A DNA stretch of 21,842 nucleotides from Ignavibacteriaceae bacterium. Lineage in GTDB: Bacteria > Bacteroidota > Ignavibacteria > Ignavibacteriales > Ignavibacteriaceae. Below the pieces are notes generated by a model. That model was not told the origin of the DNA. It was given only the letters and a program-made list of their open reading frames with translations, and made no database searches. This document shows, piece after piece, positions 1 to 8,354 of the stretch (the stretch's first letter is position 1; the number at the start of each line of letters is the position of its first letter). The stretch spans positions 1 through 21,842 of the forward strand of contig JALONF010000004.1 in the NCBI GenBank assembly GCA_025455085.1, read 5' to 3'. The position numbers were made by a program, and so were the translations under genes.

Positions 1-597
1 ATAACTAAATGCAATGAATCCGGCGAACAGCACAGAAAGGATCGCGTAAAAATTTAAAGGAATTGTGCTGAGGAAAAGTGAAACAGGATCATTCATCCCG
101 CCGAAAGCGGATTCTTTTTCAAGAAGTGAAACAACATACGCGCCCCAGGCATTGAGCGGGATTAAAATACAAATTGGTGAAGAAGTGGTATCGCAAATGT
201 ATGCTAGCTTTTCTCTCGAGATTTTGAATTTTTCAAAAATCGGATGAAAGATAGTTCCGGTTACAAGACATGAAATTGACGACTCAATAAAAACAACGCA
301 TCCAACAAAAAAAGAAAAACCCTGAACGCCACCATTTGCCTGAGTTAAAGAAATCAATGCACCGACAAGTGCACAGAAAATTACCACTCTGGTATTTCCT
401 GCATCCTGGAAGACATCAATTATTGATTGAATAGCAAGCTCAAAGCCTTTTAAAATATTTCCACCTGAGATGATTATCCAACCGACCACTATTCCGAGAA
501 ATAAGGAAAGAAAAACCTGGCGTGTTTTAATTGCCATTAAAATTGCAAAGAGCGGTGGAATTATTGACAGCCATCCGAATTCCATATTCAATTCCAT
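1..597 (-). CDS. NhaC-family Na+/H+ antiporter, C-terminus cut by window edge
   Basis: Reading the minus strand from the ATG at 595-597 gives 199 open codons that run off the window. The protein is hydrophobic and starts with a helix pattern (GWLSIIPPLFAILMAI, then FLSLFLGIVVGWIII) typical of the NhaC antiporter family (TC 2.A.35). Further in it has REKLAYICDTTSSPICILIP followed by LNAWGAYV, which matches the family's conserved 'AYI.D.T..P.C.L.P...WG.Y' stretch. Such proteins exchange external H+ for cytoplasmic Na+, or in some members organic ions, across the inner membrane. A second in-frame ATG at 583-585 lies just after the upstream thioesterase stop (588-590), so either a 10-base overlap or a coupled restart is possible. 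It is the last visible gene of the lipoprotein-thioesterase-antiporter run. Family assignment is firm; the ion specificity is not known. Confidence 0.82.
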   Translation of the reverse strand, partial: MELNMEFGWLSIIPPLFAILMAIKTRQVFLSLFLGIVVGWIIISGGNILKGFELAIQSIIDVFQDAGNTRVVIFCALVGALISLTQANGGVQGFSFFVGCVVFIESSISCLVTGTIFHPIFEKFKISREKLAYICDTTSSPICILIPLNAWGAYVVSLLEKESAFGGMNDPVSLFLSTIPLNFYAILSVLFAGFIAFSY

Positions 598-1328
598 TCA
601 ACGATTGCTTGAAATACTATTTTACTGTTAGTCCTATTCTTTGCTTCTATGTAATGCATCAATGGATTATTTTTTTCTGTTCCTTTACTCAACTGAATTT
701 CATCACCATATTTTGATTGAGCGTTGTAAGAAACGGTTAATCTTTTCATAGTATATTTTTTATGAAATTCCTGATGAAAGCAATCAAGCATAAGTCTTAT
801 GTATGAAGCATTATTTGCATGCTGGTTCAAATCAATGTCCGAGTATCGTATCTGCGTTGAGTAAATGACTTCCGTCTGTTCTGCTGGAATAATTTTTTGA
901 GGAAGGTCTGTCAATGCATCTTTTGAATCGTGCATCTTTATTTCAGGACATAGCTCAGGAAGAATTTTTGGTCGTAGACTTTTAGAATCAATTAAGAGCC
1001 AGGCAGAGGTTCCTTTGCAGATAATTTCATCATTTGAATTATAAAACAAATAATCTCTAATCGAATAAAGCTTGAATTGTTTTTTGCCCCAAGTTTGAAG
1101 CATTATTTCATCTGAGAATTTAGGAAACTGAATAAACTCAAACCTTGCCCAGGATAAAACCCAGGTCAGTCCCCTTGGAACAAAATCTGAGTATCCAAAA
1201 CCCAAACGCTCAGCATCATTAGACGCAGCATCCTGACAGTAATCTAGTATGCTGTTAACTTTTATTCTGCCATTTGCATCAACATCAAAAGCACGAATTC
1301 TGAAAGCGGTTTCCCACAATTGATTCAT
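588..1328 (-). CDS. acyl-ACP thioesterase (FatA/FatB-like, double hotdog)
   Basis: This 246-residue protein hydrolyses acyl-ACP to free fatty acid in the cytoplasm, by family. The N-terminal hotdog includes DVDANGRIKVNSILDYCQDAA and RGLTWVLSWARF (residues 15-64). The second hotdog carries YSDIDLNQHANNASY (162-176), the family's D-x-N-x-H catalytic motif (D166, N168, H170). The helper Glu that plant FatB uses further on appears to be Gln here (Q204 in YNAQSKYGDE), although I aligned this by eye. The length fits bacterial members, which lack the plant transit peptide. It lies 18 bp after the lipoprotein gene and its stop overlaps or abuts the antiporter start, so all three are probably cotranscribed. 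A fatty acid desaturase just upstream suggests a local lipid theme. There is no clear ribosome binding site, and the ATG at 1326-1328 is the only sensible start. Confidence 0.85.
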   Translation of the reverse strand: MNQLWETAFRIRAFDVDANGRIKVNSILDYCQDAASNDAERLGFGYSDFVPRGLTWVLSWARFEFIQFPKFSDEIMLQTWGKKQFKLYSIRDYLFYNSNDEIICKGTSAWLLIDSKSLRPKILPELCPEIKMHDSKDALTDLPQKIIPAEQTEVIYSTQIRYSDIDLNQHANNASYIRLMLDCFHQEFHKKYTMKRLTVSYNAQSKYGDEIQLSKGTEKNNPLMHYIEAKNRTNSKIVFQAIVEWN

Positions 1329-1346
1329 TTTTTAATAATTATTTTC

Positions 1347-1805
1347 CTATCCTTTTACATAAGAAAATTTCTCGGCCACTTTACCATCTTTAACTTTAAA
1401 AATATCAACACCACGGATATGGCCTTCTTTATCGTCCTTAACCCAATGATAGATCCATCTTACAATACATCTATCACCTGCTGCAATTATTTCTTCAGTT
1501 TCAAACCTTGCCTTTGGTGATCTGTCAAACATCTGAGTCCAAAATGCACGGACTTTTTCCTGTCCTTCAAATCTTTCTCCATCTGGAACCGGACGAGTAT
1601 TTTCGAAAACACAATCTTCAGTCATCAATGTCATAATAGTATCAACATCATGAAGATTAAAGGCAGTGTTAAATTTATTTATAGTTTCAATCGTAATTTT
1701 TGTTTGAGAATCCATTTCGTCTCCAGTTTCATTAACTTTTTTGTTTTGGCCGCAGCTTAAAATAAAAAAACTAAATATAAGGAGGATAGTTAGTTTAATG
1801 AGCAT
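1347..1805 (-). CDS. lipoprotein with NTF2/SnoaL-like domain
   Basis: This 152-residue protein has a lipoprotein signal peptide: a Lys near the N-terminus, a hydrophobic run, then lipobox I-L-S-C with the lipidated Cys at residue 18. After a short polar linker, residues ~35-150 look like an NTF2/SnoaL cone fold: a helix (TIETINKFNTAFNLHDVDTI), then LMTEDCVFENTRPVPDGERF, GQEKVRAFW and a beta-rich C-terminal half. The fold is shared by polyketide cyclases, small dehydratases and non-enzymatic binding proteins, so no reaction can be assigned. A GGAG sits 7 bases before the ATG (1803-1805), which supports the start. It is the first gene of a short minus-strand run with the acyl-ACP thioesterase and may have its own promoter, because a weak terminator lies upstream after the desaturase. 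Confidence 0.8.
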   Translation of the reverse strand: MLIKLTILLIFSFFILSCGQNKKVNETGDEMDSQTKITIETINKFNTAFNLHDVDTIMTLMTEDCVFENTRPVPDGERFEGQEKVRAFWTQMFDRSPKARFETEEIIAAGDRCIVRWIYHWVKDDKEGHIRGVDIFKVKDGKVAEKFSYVKG

Positions 1806-1823
1806 TTTGACTCCAAAAAATTA

Positions 1824-1840
1824 CTTAAAATCTTTTTAAG
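1824..1840 (-). terminator. weak terminator after desaturase gene
   Basis: Immediately after the desaturase TAA (1842-1844), the minus strand reads CTTAAAA-AGA-TTTTAAG followed by TAATTTTTT. This is a 7-bp stem, a 3-base loop and a T-run, as in a Rho-independent terminator. The stem is A/T only except for its outer pair, so it would be weak. The next gene starts only 19 bases beyond the stem. Confidence 0.4.
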
Positions 1841-1841
1841 A

Positions 1842-2888
1842 TTATTCTCTTGAGAGACTTCCTGCTGTATCGAAAGTACGACGTTTGAAATGACGAAAAC
1901 TTATAAGTTTTTTTTCCTTTTCGTCCCATAATCTTAGAAACAAACTTCTCATACTTGATCTAAGAGTTAAAGTGGTGGCACTCTTTTGAAAAATGGGATT
2001 CTCCTCGTGACACTTTTCAAGAAGGTAGTTCGGGATTTTTGGACTAAGATGATGGATGTGATGAAAACCAATATTGCCTGTGAACCATTGTAGAACTTTC
2101 GGCAGCTTATAGTAGGAACTTCCTCGTATCGCTGCTGAAGCATAATCCCAGCCATTACTTTCACTCCAGTAAGTATCCTCAAACTGATGCTGCACATAAA
2201 ACAGCCATGTGCCTGTAGTTGATGCAATAAATGTTATCGGAAGTTGGATCATTAAAAAGCTCTGCCATCCGATTAGCCATATCAATCCTGCAACTATTAA
2301 TGCTATTACAATGCTGGTAATGTAAACACTGGGCTGAAACTTTTTGAAATCTTTAAGATCAGAAATTGGCAACCTGTACAGCACGACAAATAAAACAATG
2401 GGAATAATTACAAACAATATAAATGGGTTGCGGTAAAGTCGATATTTTAATTTTCCCCATCGCGACTGCTGTAAATATTCTTCAACAGTCATAGTGTAGA
2501 TATCACCAATGCCTCTCTGGTCAAGCTTACCTGCACTGGCATGATGAATAGCATGATTTTTTCGCCAATAGTGGTAGGGAGTAAATGAAATTAAGCTGCC
2601 GGCCATTCCCCAAAAATCATTTGCCCGTTTAGATTTAAAAAAAGAACCGTGACCGCAATCGTGTTGAATTATAAAAATCCTTACCATAAAACCTGCTGCC
2701 GGCAAAGCTAAAAGAAGAGTAATCCAATAACTGATATCTAAGCTCAGGTACATCAGGTACCATGTAACTAAAAAAGGTATAAAAGAATTACACAATTGCC
2801 AGATGCTTTTACGGTTTGGAGCTGTTTGATATTTTTTAACCAGTTTTTCCCAGGAAGGTATTTGTATTGAAGATTCTTCTGAAAACAT
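1842..2888 (-). CDS. membrane fatty acid desaturase (DesA/omega-6 type)
   Basis: This 348-residue integral membrane di-iron enzyme introduces double bonds into lipid acyl chains. All three histidine boxes of the family (Pfam FA_desaturase) are present: HDCGH at 76-80, HAIHH at 112-116 and HHIHH at 276-280. The last sits in GFHHIHHLSPKIPNY, typical of acyl-lipid delta-12/omega-6 desaturases. Hydrophobic segments lie around residues 36-75, 155-172, 188-212 and 213-232, giving the usual four-helix plan with the boxes on the cytoplasmic side. Such enzymes normally need an external electron donor (ferredoxin or a reductase), and none is encoded nearby. Regiospecificity cannot be read from the sequence. 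The ATG at 2886-2888 is preceded by no strong ribosome binding site. It is followed by a weak terminator and the lipoprotein-thioesterase pair, so the neighbourhood concerns acyl-chain metabolism. Confidence 0.9.
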   Translation of the reverse strand: MFSEESSIQIPSWEKLVKKYQTAPNRKSIWQLCNSFIPFLVTWYLMYLSLDISYWITLLLALPAAGFMVRIFIIQHDCGHGSFFKSKRANDFWGMAGSLISFTPYHYWRKNHAIHHASAGKLDQRGIGDIYTMTVEEYLQQSRWGKLKYRLYRNPFILFVIIPIVLFVVLYRLPISDLKDFKKFQPSVYITSIVIALIVAGLIWLIGWQSFLMIQLPITFIASTTGTWLFYVQHQFEDTYWSESNGWDYASAAIRGSSYYKLPKVLQWFTGNIGFHHIHHLSPKIPNYLLEKCHEENPIFQKSATTLTLRSSMRSLFLRLWDEKEKKLISFRHFKRRTFDTAGSLSRE

Positions 2889-2997
2889 ATTTTCTTAATT
2901 TCTTTTTATAATTTGTATAAGAAGATAGTTATAAATCCAACCGTATGAAACGTAATAAATGATTCTCTCCCTTATAACATTCCATTCTTCTTATAAA

Positions 2998-3029
2998 AAT
3001 CAAATCAGCTTTTGCAAAATAATTTGATT
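2998..3029 (-). terminator. AT-rich inverted repeat, possible terminator
   Basis: Starting 13 bases after the stop of the 151-residue gene, the minus strand reads AATCAAAT, a 16-base spacer, then ATTTGATT followed by TTTATAAG. The stem is 8 bp and the T-tract short. Given the A/T content this is a low-strength terminator candidate only. Confidence 0.3.
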
Positions 3030-3042
3030 ATAAAATATGAGT

Positions 3043-3498
3043 TTAAGAGAACGTAACTGAGATGCCGGGAATCAAACCGAGCTTGATGTTGATAGTCTTC
3101 AATTTGAAGCTGCCCATTTTCAGAGTTTCTGAAAAGTCGCTTGCTTTGAAAAGGCTTATTAAAATTATCATCGCGATTTTATTTTCCTTTGCTTTTTCTA
3201 AAAGCTCTTCTCGTTTTTCCAGAGCAACTGTATCAAGACATTTGAAGCTGATGCTTATATCCGGAGGAATTGAAACACTTGCACTTATTGAGCCTATCTC
3301 GTAACCGGATTCTTTAAATAGTGAAGAATATTGATTAAAAGTCGTTAGCGTCTCTTTAATTTTTTCTTGACCGCTGCCTTTAAAGTGTTCGATTATTTCT
3401 TTTTTCTCGTCATCGAAATAATTTTCCTGAAGTTCTTTTATTTTTTCTTTTGTTGATTCTAAAGAAGCTTTTGCTTTGTCTAATATACTTTCACTCAT
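3043..3498 (-). CDS. hypothetical protein, 151 residues
   Basis: I do not recognise this family. Residues ~1-55 are rich in Lys, Glu and Gln and predicted helical, with a coiled-coil feel (KAKASLESTKEKIKELQENY). Residues ~68-90 are beta-like with alternating small and hydrophobic residues (IGSISASVSIPPDISISF). A Lys/Glu-rich helix follows at ~92-108, then a hydrophobic strand (KIAMIILISLF) and a C-terminal beta stretch that ends KLGLIPGISVTFS. There is no signal peptide and no convincing transmembrane segment, so it is probably cytoplasmic. A purine-rich GGAAAGA precedes the ATG (3496-3498), and codon use looks coding, so I take it as real. It is transcribed like aqpZ but separated from it by a good terminator, so it probably has its own promoter. 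Confidence 0.65.
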   Translation of the reverse strand: MSESILDKAKASLESTKEKIKELQENYFDDEKKEIIEHFKGSGQEKIKETLTTFNQYSSLFKESGYEIGSISASVSIPPDISISFKCLDTVALEKREELLEKAKENKIAMIILISLFKASDFSETLKMGSFKLKTINIKLGLIPGISVTFS

Positions 3499-3548
3499 TT
3501 TTTCTTTCCATATTACTTGAAAATAATTTATGGATTTTTTTTAAATTA

Positions 3549-3577
3549 AAGAACCTGCGCTTAACGTGCAGGTTCTT
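3549..3577 (-). terminator. Rho-independent terminator after aqpZ
   Basis: A perfect 10-bp inverted repeat (AAGAACCTGC / GCAGGTTCTT) with a 9-base loop lies 27 bases beyond the aquaporin stop. On the minus strand the stem is followed by TTAATTT. It is the best hairpin in the window and fits termination of aqpZ. Confidence 0.7.
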
Positions 3578-3604
3578 CAAATAAAATGTTTTATCTGTGA
3601 TGAA

Positions 3605-4303
3605 TCAGCTTTTTGACTTTGTATTAAAAAAGTTATACACAAATCCAGCTAATGCAGCACCTATTATCGGAGCTATCCAAAACATCCACAATTGTGATAA
3701 TGCCCAGCCACCAACAAATATTGCTGGCCCTGTGCTCCTTGCAGGATTAACTGATGTGTTTGTAACAGGAATGCTAATCAGATGAATGAGGGTTAAAGCT
3801 AAACCGATTGCAATTCCTGCATATCCCTTAGGTGCTCGTTCATCAGTTGCACCAAGAATTATGAACAAGAAAAAGAATGTCATCACAACTTCAGTCATAA
3901 AACCTGAAATTAGTGAATAACCACCTGGAGAATGTTCTGCGTAGCCATTAGAAGCGAGACCGCCATTTATGTCAAATCCAGCCTGTCCGCTGGCAATAAA
4001 GTACAAAACTCCCGCACCCGCAATTGCACCAAGTACCTGAGAAACGATATAAGGAAGAACTTCTTTTGCTTGAATTCTACCGCCTGCCCACAAACCAACA
4101 GTCACAGCAGGATTAAGATGACAGCCTGAAATATGCCCGATTGCATAAGCCATTGTGAGTACAGTTAAGCCAAACGCTAATGCAACACCCAGCAATCCGA
4201 TACCAACCTCAGGGAATGCAGCGGCAAGCACTGCACTTCCACATCCGCCAAGTACCAGCCAGAATGTTCCGAAGAATTCAGCTAACATTTTTTTTGAGTC
4301 CAT
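3605..4303 (-). CDS. aqpZ: aquaporin Z, water channel
   Basis: This 232-residue six-helix MIP-family channel of the inner membrane carries both half-helix motifs, HLNPAVT (N64-P65-A66) and NPARS (N186-P187-A188). The selectivity-filter positions read F44, H174, T183 and R189. These equal the E. coli AqpZ filter (F43, H174, T183, R189, from memory), so a water-selective pore rather than a glycerol facilitator is expected. The length is close to that of E. coli AqpZ. A strong GGAGGG sits 3 bases before the ATG at 4301-4303, a rather tight spacing, but no better start exists. The gene stands alone: polA diverges upstream and a hairpin terminator follows. Confidence 0.95.
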   Translation of the reverse strand: MDSKKMLAEFFGTFWLVLGGCGSAVLAAAFPEVGIGLLGVALAFGLTVLTMAYAIGHISGCHLNPAVTVGLWAGGRIQAKEVLPYIVSQVLGAIAGAGVLYFIASGQAGFDINGGLASNGYAEHSPGGYSLISGFMTEVVMTFFFLFIILGATDERAPKGYAGIAIGLALTLIHLISIPVTNTSVNPARSTGPAIFVGGWALSQLWMFWIAPIIGAALAGFVYNFFNTKSKS

Positions 4304-4418
4304 ATGCCCTCCATAAAGAGATTTAAGTTATAGTTATTTAAGAAACTTTAGTATTTTTTTAATAAAGGTTAGTAATGTTTGCCCTGAAAAGTACAGTTCT
4401 AATTTATAAAAATATTTA

Positions 4419-4520
4419 TTCAATTTAACAATGTAATCACCACAAAAAAAACATTGTTTAGATTAGATAACGATTTATTTCAATTTAATGTTAGACATCA
4501 AATCGTTATTTTCAATTTAA
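4419..4520. repeat. three TTCAATTTAA repeats and an inverted repeat before polA
   Basis: The divergent aqpZ-polA gap holds TTCAATTTAA three times, at 4419-4428, 4479-4488 and 4511-4520. Two of these copies directly follow the arms of a perfect 10-bp inverted repeat, ATAACGATTT (4467-4476) and AAATCGTTAT (4500-4509), with a 23-base spacer. This may be a regulator site or a hairpin in the polA leader. The base composition is very AT-rich, so chance cannot be excluded. Confidence 0.4.
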
Positions 4521-4547
4521 GAATTATCTCAATTAAATTTATTACTG

Positions 4548-7302
4548 ATGAAAGACAAAACATTTGTTGTTGTTGATGCGATGGCGATGGCTTACAAAGC
4601 TTATTATGCTTTTATTAGCCGTCCTTTAAAAACTAAAGCCGGAGAACCCACATCAGCAGTTTTTGGATTTGTAAACCAGCTGCTAAAAGGTCTGGAAGAT
4701 CATAAACCAGATTACCGCTGTTGCTACCGATTCTAAAGAAAAAACTTTCCGACATGAGAAATACGAAGCATACAAAGCAACCCGCGAAGCAATGCCTGAC
4801 GATATGGTACCGCAAATCGGAAGAATAAAGGAAATAGTTGGGCTGATGAACATTCCGCTTTACATACTTCCCGGTTATGAAGCCGATGACATAATAGGAA
4901 CCGTTGTTAAGCTCGCTGAGAAGAAGGGTATGCTATCTTATGCAATCACTCCCGACAAAGATTATATGCAGCTAGTGACTGACAGAACAATCGTAGCAAG
5001 GCCAGGTAGAAGCACCGATGAAGTTGAATTTTACAACGTTAAAAAAGTGATTGAAAGATATGGCTTCGAACCGAAGCAGATGATAGATTATCTTGCGCTT
5101 GTTGGTGATAGTTCAGACAATATTCCCGGTGTCAAAGGGATTGGTGAAAAGACAGCTCTTCCGTTAATTCAACAGTTTGGCTCGATTGAAAATATTTATA
5201 AGAATCTTGATAAAGTTGATAAACCAGCAGTGAAGAAAAAACTGGAAGACAGTAAGGAGAATGCTTTCCTATCCAAAGATCTGGTAACAATAAACTGCAG
5301 CGTTCCAATGGATTTTGATTTTGATAAAGCGAAGTTTGAAAAGCCGCAATTTGACAAGCTTCGTGAATTATTTATTGAGCTTGAATTCAAAAATCTTTAC
5401 ACACGACTTCTCAAGGTTTATAATCATGGAACTGAGAAAAAAGAAATTTCAAGTGAAGAATTATTTACTGCTAAGACGTTCGATAAATCCAAATCAAAGT
5501 ACGAACTTATCACAACAAAAAAAGAAGCTGAAAAACTTGCAGAAAAATTAAAGAAGACTTCCCTTCTCGTATTCGACACTGAAACTGATTCGCTAAATCC
5601 TTTTGAACTAAATATTCTTGGAGCTTCATTTTCAATTAAAGCAGGTGAAGGATATTTTGTAGCCATTGATCCTGGCAGCAAAATATTTTCTGATGGAAAG
5701 AAGCGGTTACCCGTTGATGATTTTAAAAATATATTCAAAGCTCTACTTGAAAATAAAAAGATTAAAAAAATTTGCCAGAATGGTAAGTACGATATTTCAG
5801 TTATGCGTAGCGTAGGAATTAAAGTGGAGAATTTTTATTTCGATACTATGGTTGCAAGCTACATCATCGATCCCGATCAAAAACATGGTATGGATGCTCT
5901 TTCAGAAAAATATTTAAGCTACCAGCCTATTCCCCTTTCTGATCTAATTGGTGATAAAAAAGATCCAACTAAGATGTATGATGTTAAGATTGAGAAACTT
6001 TCTGACTACGCAGCTGAAGATGCAGACATTACCTTTCAGCTATTTGAAATTCTTAGTGAAGAAATAAAAAAAGAAAAACTGGGAAAGGTAGCTTTTGATG
6101 TTGACTTTCCTCTCATTCCTGTTCTTGAAGATATGGAGTATGAAGGTGTCAAGATTGACAAAGCAGCACTCGATAGTTTCAGCAAAGAATTGCAAATGCT
6201 AATCAAAGACTACACAAAAAAGATTCATAAAATTGCTGGAGAGGAATTTAATATTAGTTCGCCGAAACAATTACAGGTTATTCTTTTTGAAAAGCTTGGA
6301 TTGGCTTCCGGCAGAAAAACAAAAACGGGTTTCTCTACCGATGCACGTGCACTTGAAAACTTGCGAGGCGAACACGAAATAATTGATATTATCCTTGACT
6401 ACAGACAGGTAACAAAATTAAAGTCAACTTATTCTGATGCGTTACCAAATCTTATAAATCCTAAAACAGGAAGAGTACACACAGATTTTAACCAAACCGT
6501 TGCGGCAACTGGCAGACTCTCTAGTCTGAATCCTAACTTGCAGAACATTCCAATCAGAACTGAGTTGGGGAAGGAAATTCGTAAAGCATTTGTTCCGAGA
6601 GATAAAAATTATGTTTTACTCAGTGCTGATTACAGCCAGATTGAACTTCGTTTGCTTGCAGCTATTTGCAAAGATGAAGCACTGATGAAAGCATTTAAAA
6701 GTGGTGAAGATATTCATCGCAGCACTGCAGCTTTAGTATTTATGGTTGATCCAAAAGATGTCACTCCGGATATGCGCAGAAAAGCAAAGGAAGTAAACTT
6801 CGGAATACTTTATGGTATTGGACCATTTGGATTAAAAACAAGATTGGGCATTCCACAATCACACGCTAAAGATATTATAGAACTTTATTTTAAAACCTTT
6901 AAGAATGTTAGAAATTATATGGATGATTCTGTTAAGAAAGCACAGGAGAAAGGTTATGCAGAGACTTTACTTGGTAGAAGGAGATTTCTCAGGAACATTA
7001 ACAGCAATAATAGAGTTGTCAGACAATTTGAGGAAAGAGTCGCAATCAATATGCCGATACAAGGTACTGCTGCAGATATGATAAAACTTGCAATGATAAA
7101 AATTCATAGCGAACTTGAAAAAAGAAAAGCCAAAACAAAAATGGTTTTGCAGGTTCACGATGAACTTCTCTTCGACGCTCATAAAGATGAAGTCGATGAA
7201 CTTCGTCCAATGATAAAAGAAATTATGGAAACAGCCTTACCTGTTGATGTTCCGATTCTTGTTGAGACTGGTGTTGGAGATAATTGGCTTGATGCGCACT
7301 AA
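4548..7302 (+). CDS. polA: DNA polymerase I with a frameshift after codon 56
   Basis: Family A DNA polymerase, for lagging-strand fragment processing and repair. With the frame repaired it is about 918 residues (E. coli 928). Order: 5'-nuclease (~1-290), 3'-5' exonuclease (~325-500), polymerase (~520-918). The exonuclease is intact by motif: DTE (FDTETDSL), QNGKYD and YAAEDAD. The polymerase has motif A DYSQIELR, the O-helix RRKAKEVNFGILYG and motif C VHDEL. The first 56 codons (KDKTFVVVDAMAMAYKAYY to HKPDY, 4548-4715) are in one frame. The rest, from GCT at 4717 (AVATDSKEKTFRHEKYEAYK), is in another. Alignment with the E. coli sequence from memory leaves one residue between Y56 and AVATD, with only C4716 remaining, so two bases seem lost. 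Without repair, the upstream frame stops near 4736 and the next in-frame ATG is at 4792. This may be a sequencing error or a real mutation. There is no clear ribosome binding site. Confidence 0.9.
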
Positions 7303-7315
7303 ACAGAGTAAGAGT

Positions 7316-8341
7316 ATGAGTAAGAGAAAGATTAAGAGAGAGGAGATAAGAAAAATTCTTTGTATAAAGCCACGAGGAATTGGTGATATTATTCTTTCTA
7401 CAATCGTACTCGAAAATTTAAAGACTGCATTACCGCATTCCGAAATTCATTATCTTACTGAAGAATTTGCAAAGCGTTCCGTTGAAAATAATCCATTCGT
7501 ATCAAAGATATTAACATTCAATAAAAAGGATTTTGTACTTTCGATTATAAGAAAAGTCAGAAAAGAAAGGTACGACCTTGTTCTAGATTTCTGGTCTAAT
7601 CCCAAGACTGCTCAGATTACATTTTTATCAGGCGCTAAATACAGAGTTGGTTATGAAAAACGAGGACGAAGATATGCTTACAACTTTCTTGGCAAGAATG
7701 GAACAATGGGCGAGCACGCAGCAGAAGATAATCTTGTTCTGTTAAAAGCTATTGATGTTCCAATCACCTCTAAAAAAATTATCTATCAAACAACAAAAGA
7801 AGAAAAAACATTAGCTGTAAAATTTTTTAGTGCATTAAATAATCAGTATCAATTAATAATTGGCATTATACCTTCAGGCGGCTGGGAATCGAAAAGATGT
7901 GACCCGGTAAAGTGGATTGAAATATGCACTGAAATTCAGAAGAAATATGATGTCAAGATTTTAATTTTATGGGGACCAGGAGATGAGAAAGATGCTAAGG
8001 AAATTATAAATGGCTTGAAACCAACACCAATATTAGTTCCAAAATTAAGTTTCGGAGAACTTTCAGCTTTAATTGAAAGTTGTGATTTGATTATTGCTAA
8101 TGACTCCGGTCCAATGCATGTTTCTGCAGCAGTGGGAAAACCAACACTTGGAATCTTTGGTCCAACCGATCCGGAAGCACATCGACCATTTTCTGATAAT
8201 TCTTCATACGTCATTCATTCAGAACTGCATTGCATAATCTGCACCAAACTTGTTTGTCCTTATAATCACGAATGTATGCTTGAACTGCCTGTTGAAAGAG
8301 TGATGAATGAAATAGAAAAGCTGATGAAGTTTGTTAAGTAG
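7316..8341 (+). CDS. glycosyltransferase family 9 (heptosyltransferase-like)
   Basis: GT9 (GT-B fold) enzyme likely to add a heptose or similar sugar to the lipopolysaccharide core at the inner face of the cytoplasmic membrane. From the ATG at 7316 it is 341 residues. The N-terminal motif KPRGIGDIILS (18-28) holds the family's Asp, D24. The C-terminal donor-binding loop is NDSGPMH (262-268), with GIFGPTDP after it. Near the end is a four-cysteine cluster, C-x2-C-x4-C-x5-C (C306, C309, C314, C320), seen in many GT9 proteins. The frame is open further upstream: an ATG at 7292 (inside polA) and one at 7244 are possible, but the family usually begins only ~10-15 residues before KPRGIGD. It follows polA by 13 bases and may share its transcript. 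Donor and acceptor are unknown. Confidence 0.85.
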   Translation: MSKRKIKREEIRKILCIKPRGIGDIILSTIVLENLKTALPHSEIHYLTEEFAKRSVENNPFVSKILTFNKKDFVLSIIRKVRKERYDLVLDFWSNPKTAQITFLSGAKYRVGYEKRGRRYAYNFLGKNGTMGEHAAEDNLVLLKAIDVPITSKKIIYQTTKEEKTLAVKFFSALNNQYQLIIGIIPSGGWESKRCDPVKWIEICTEIQKKYDVKILILWGPGDEKDAKEIINGLKPTPILVPKLSFGELSALIESCDLIIANDSGPMHVSAAVGKPTLGIFGPTDPEAHRPFSDNSSYVIHSELHCIICTKLVCPYNHECMLELPVERVMNEIEKLMKFVK

Positions 8342-8354
8342 ATGTGTTTTTGTG

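Noticed and set aside
65..247. Sixty-codon plus-strand ORF at the left edge.
   Set aside because: It is antisense to a clear NhaC-type reading frame on the minus strand.
4322..4342. Two TTTAAG repeats upstream of aqpZ.
   Set aside because: The spacing is 15 bases, not 11, and there is no third copy or promoter element in phase.
7244..8341. Longer GT9 start at 7244 or 7292.
   Set aside because: The 7244 start gives a hydrophobic extra N-terminus encoded by polA codons in another frame, and family members start shortly before KPRGIGD. The ATG at 7316, after the polA stop, is preferred, although 7292 cannot be excluded.
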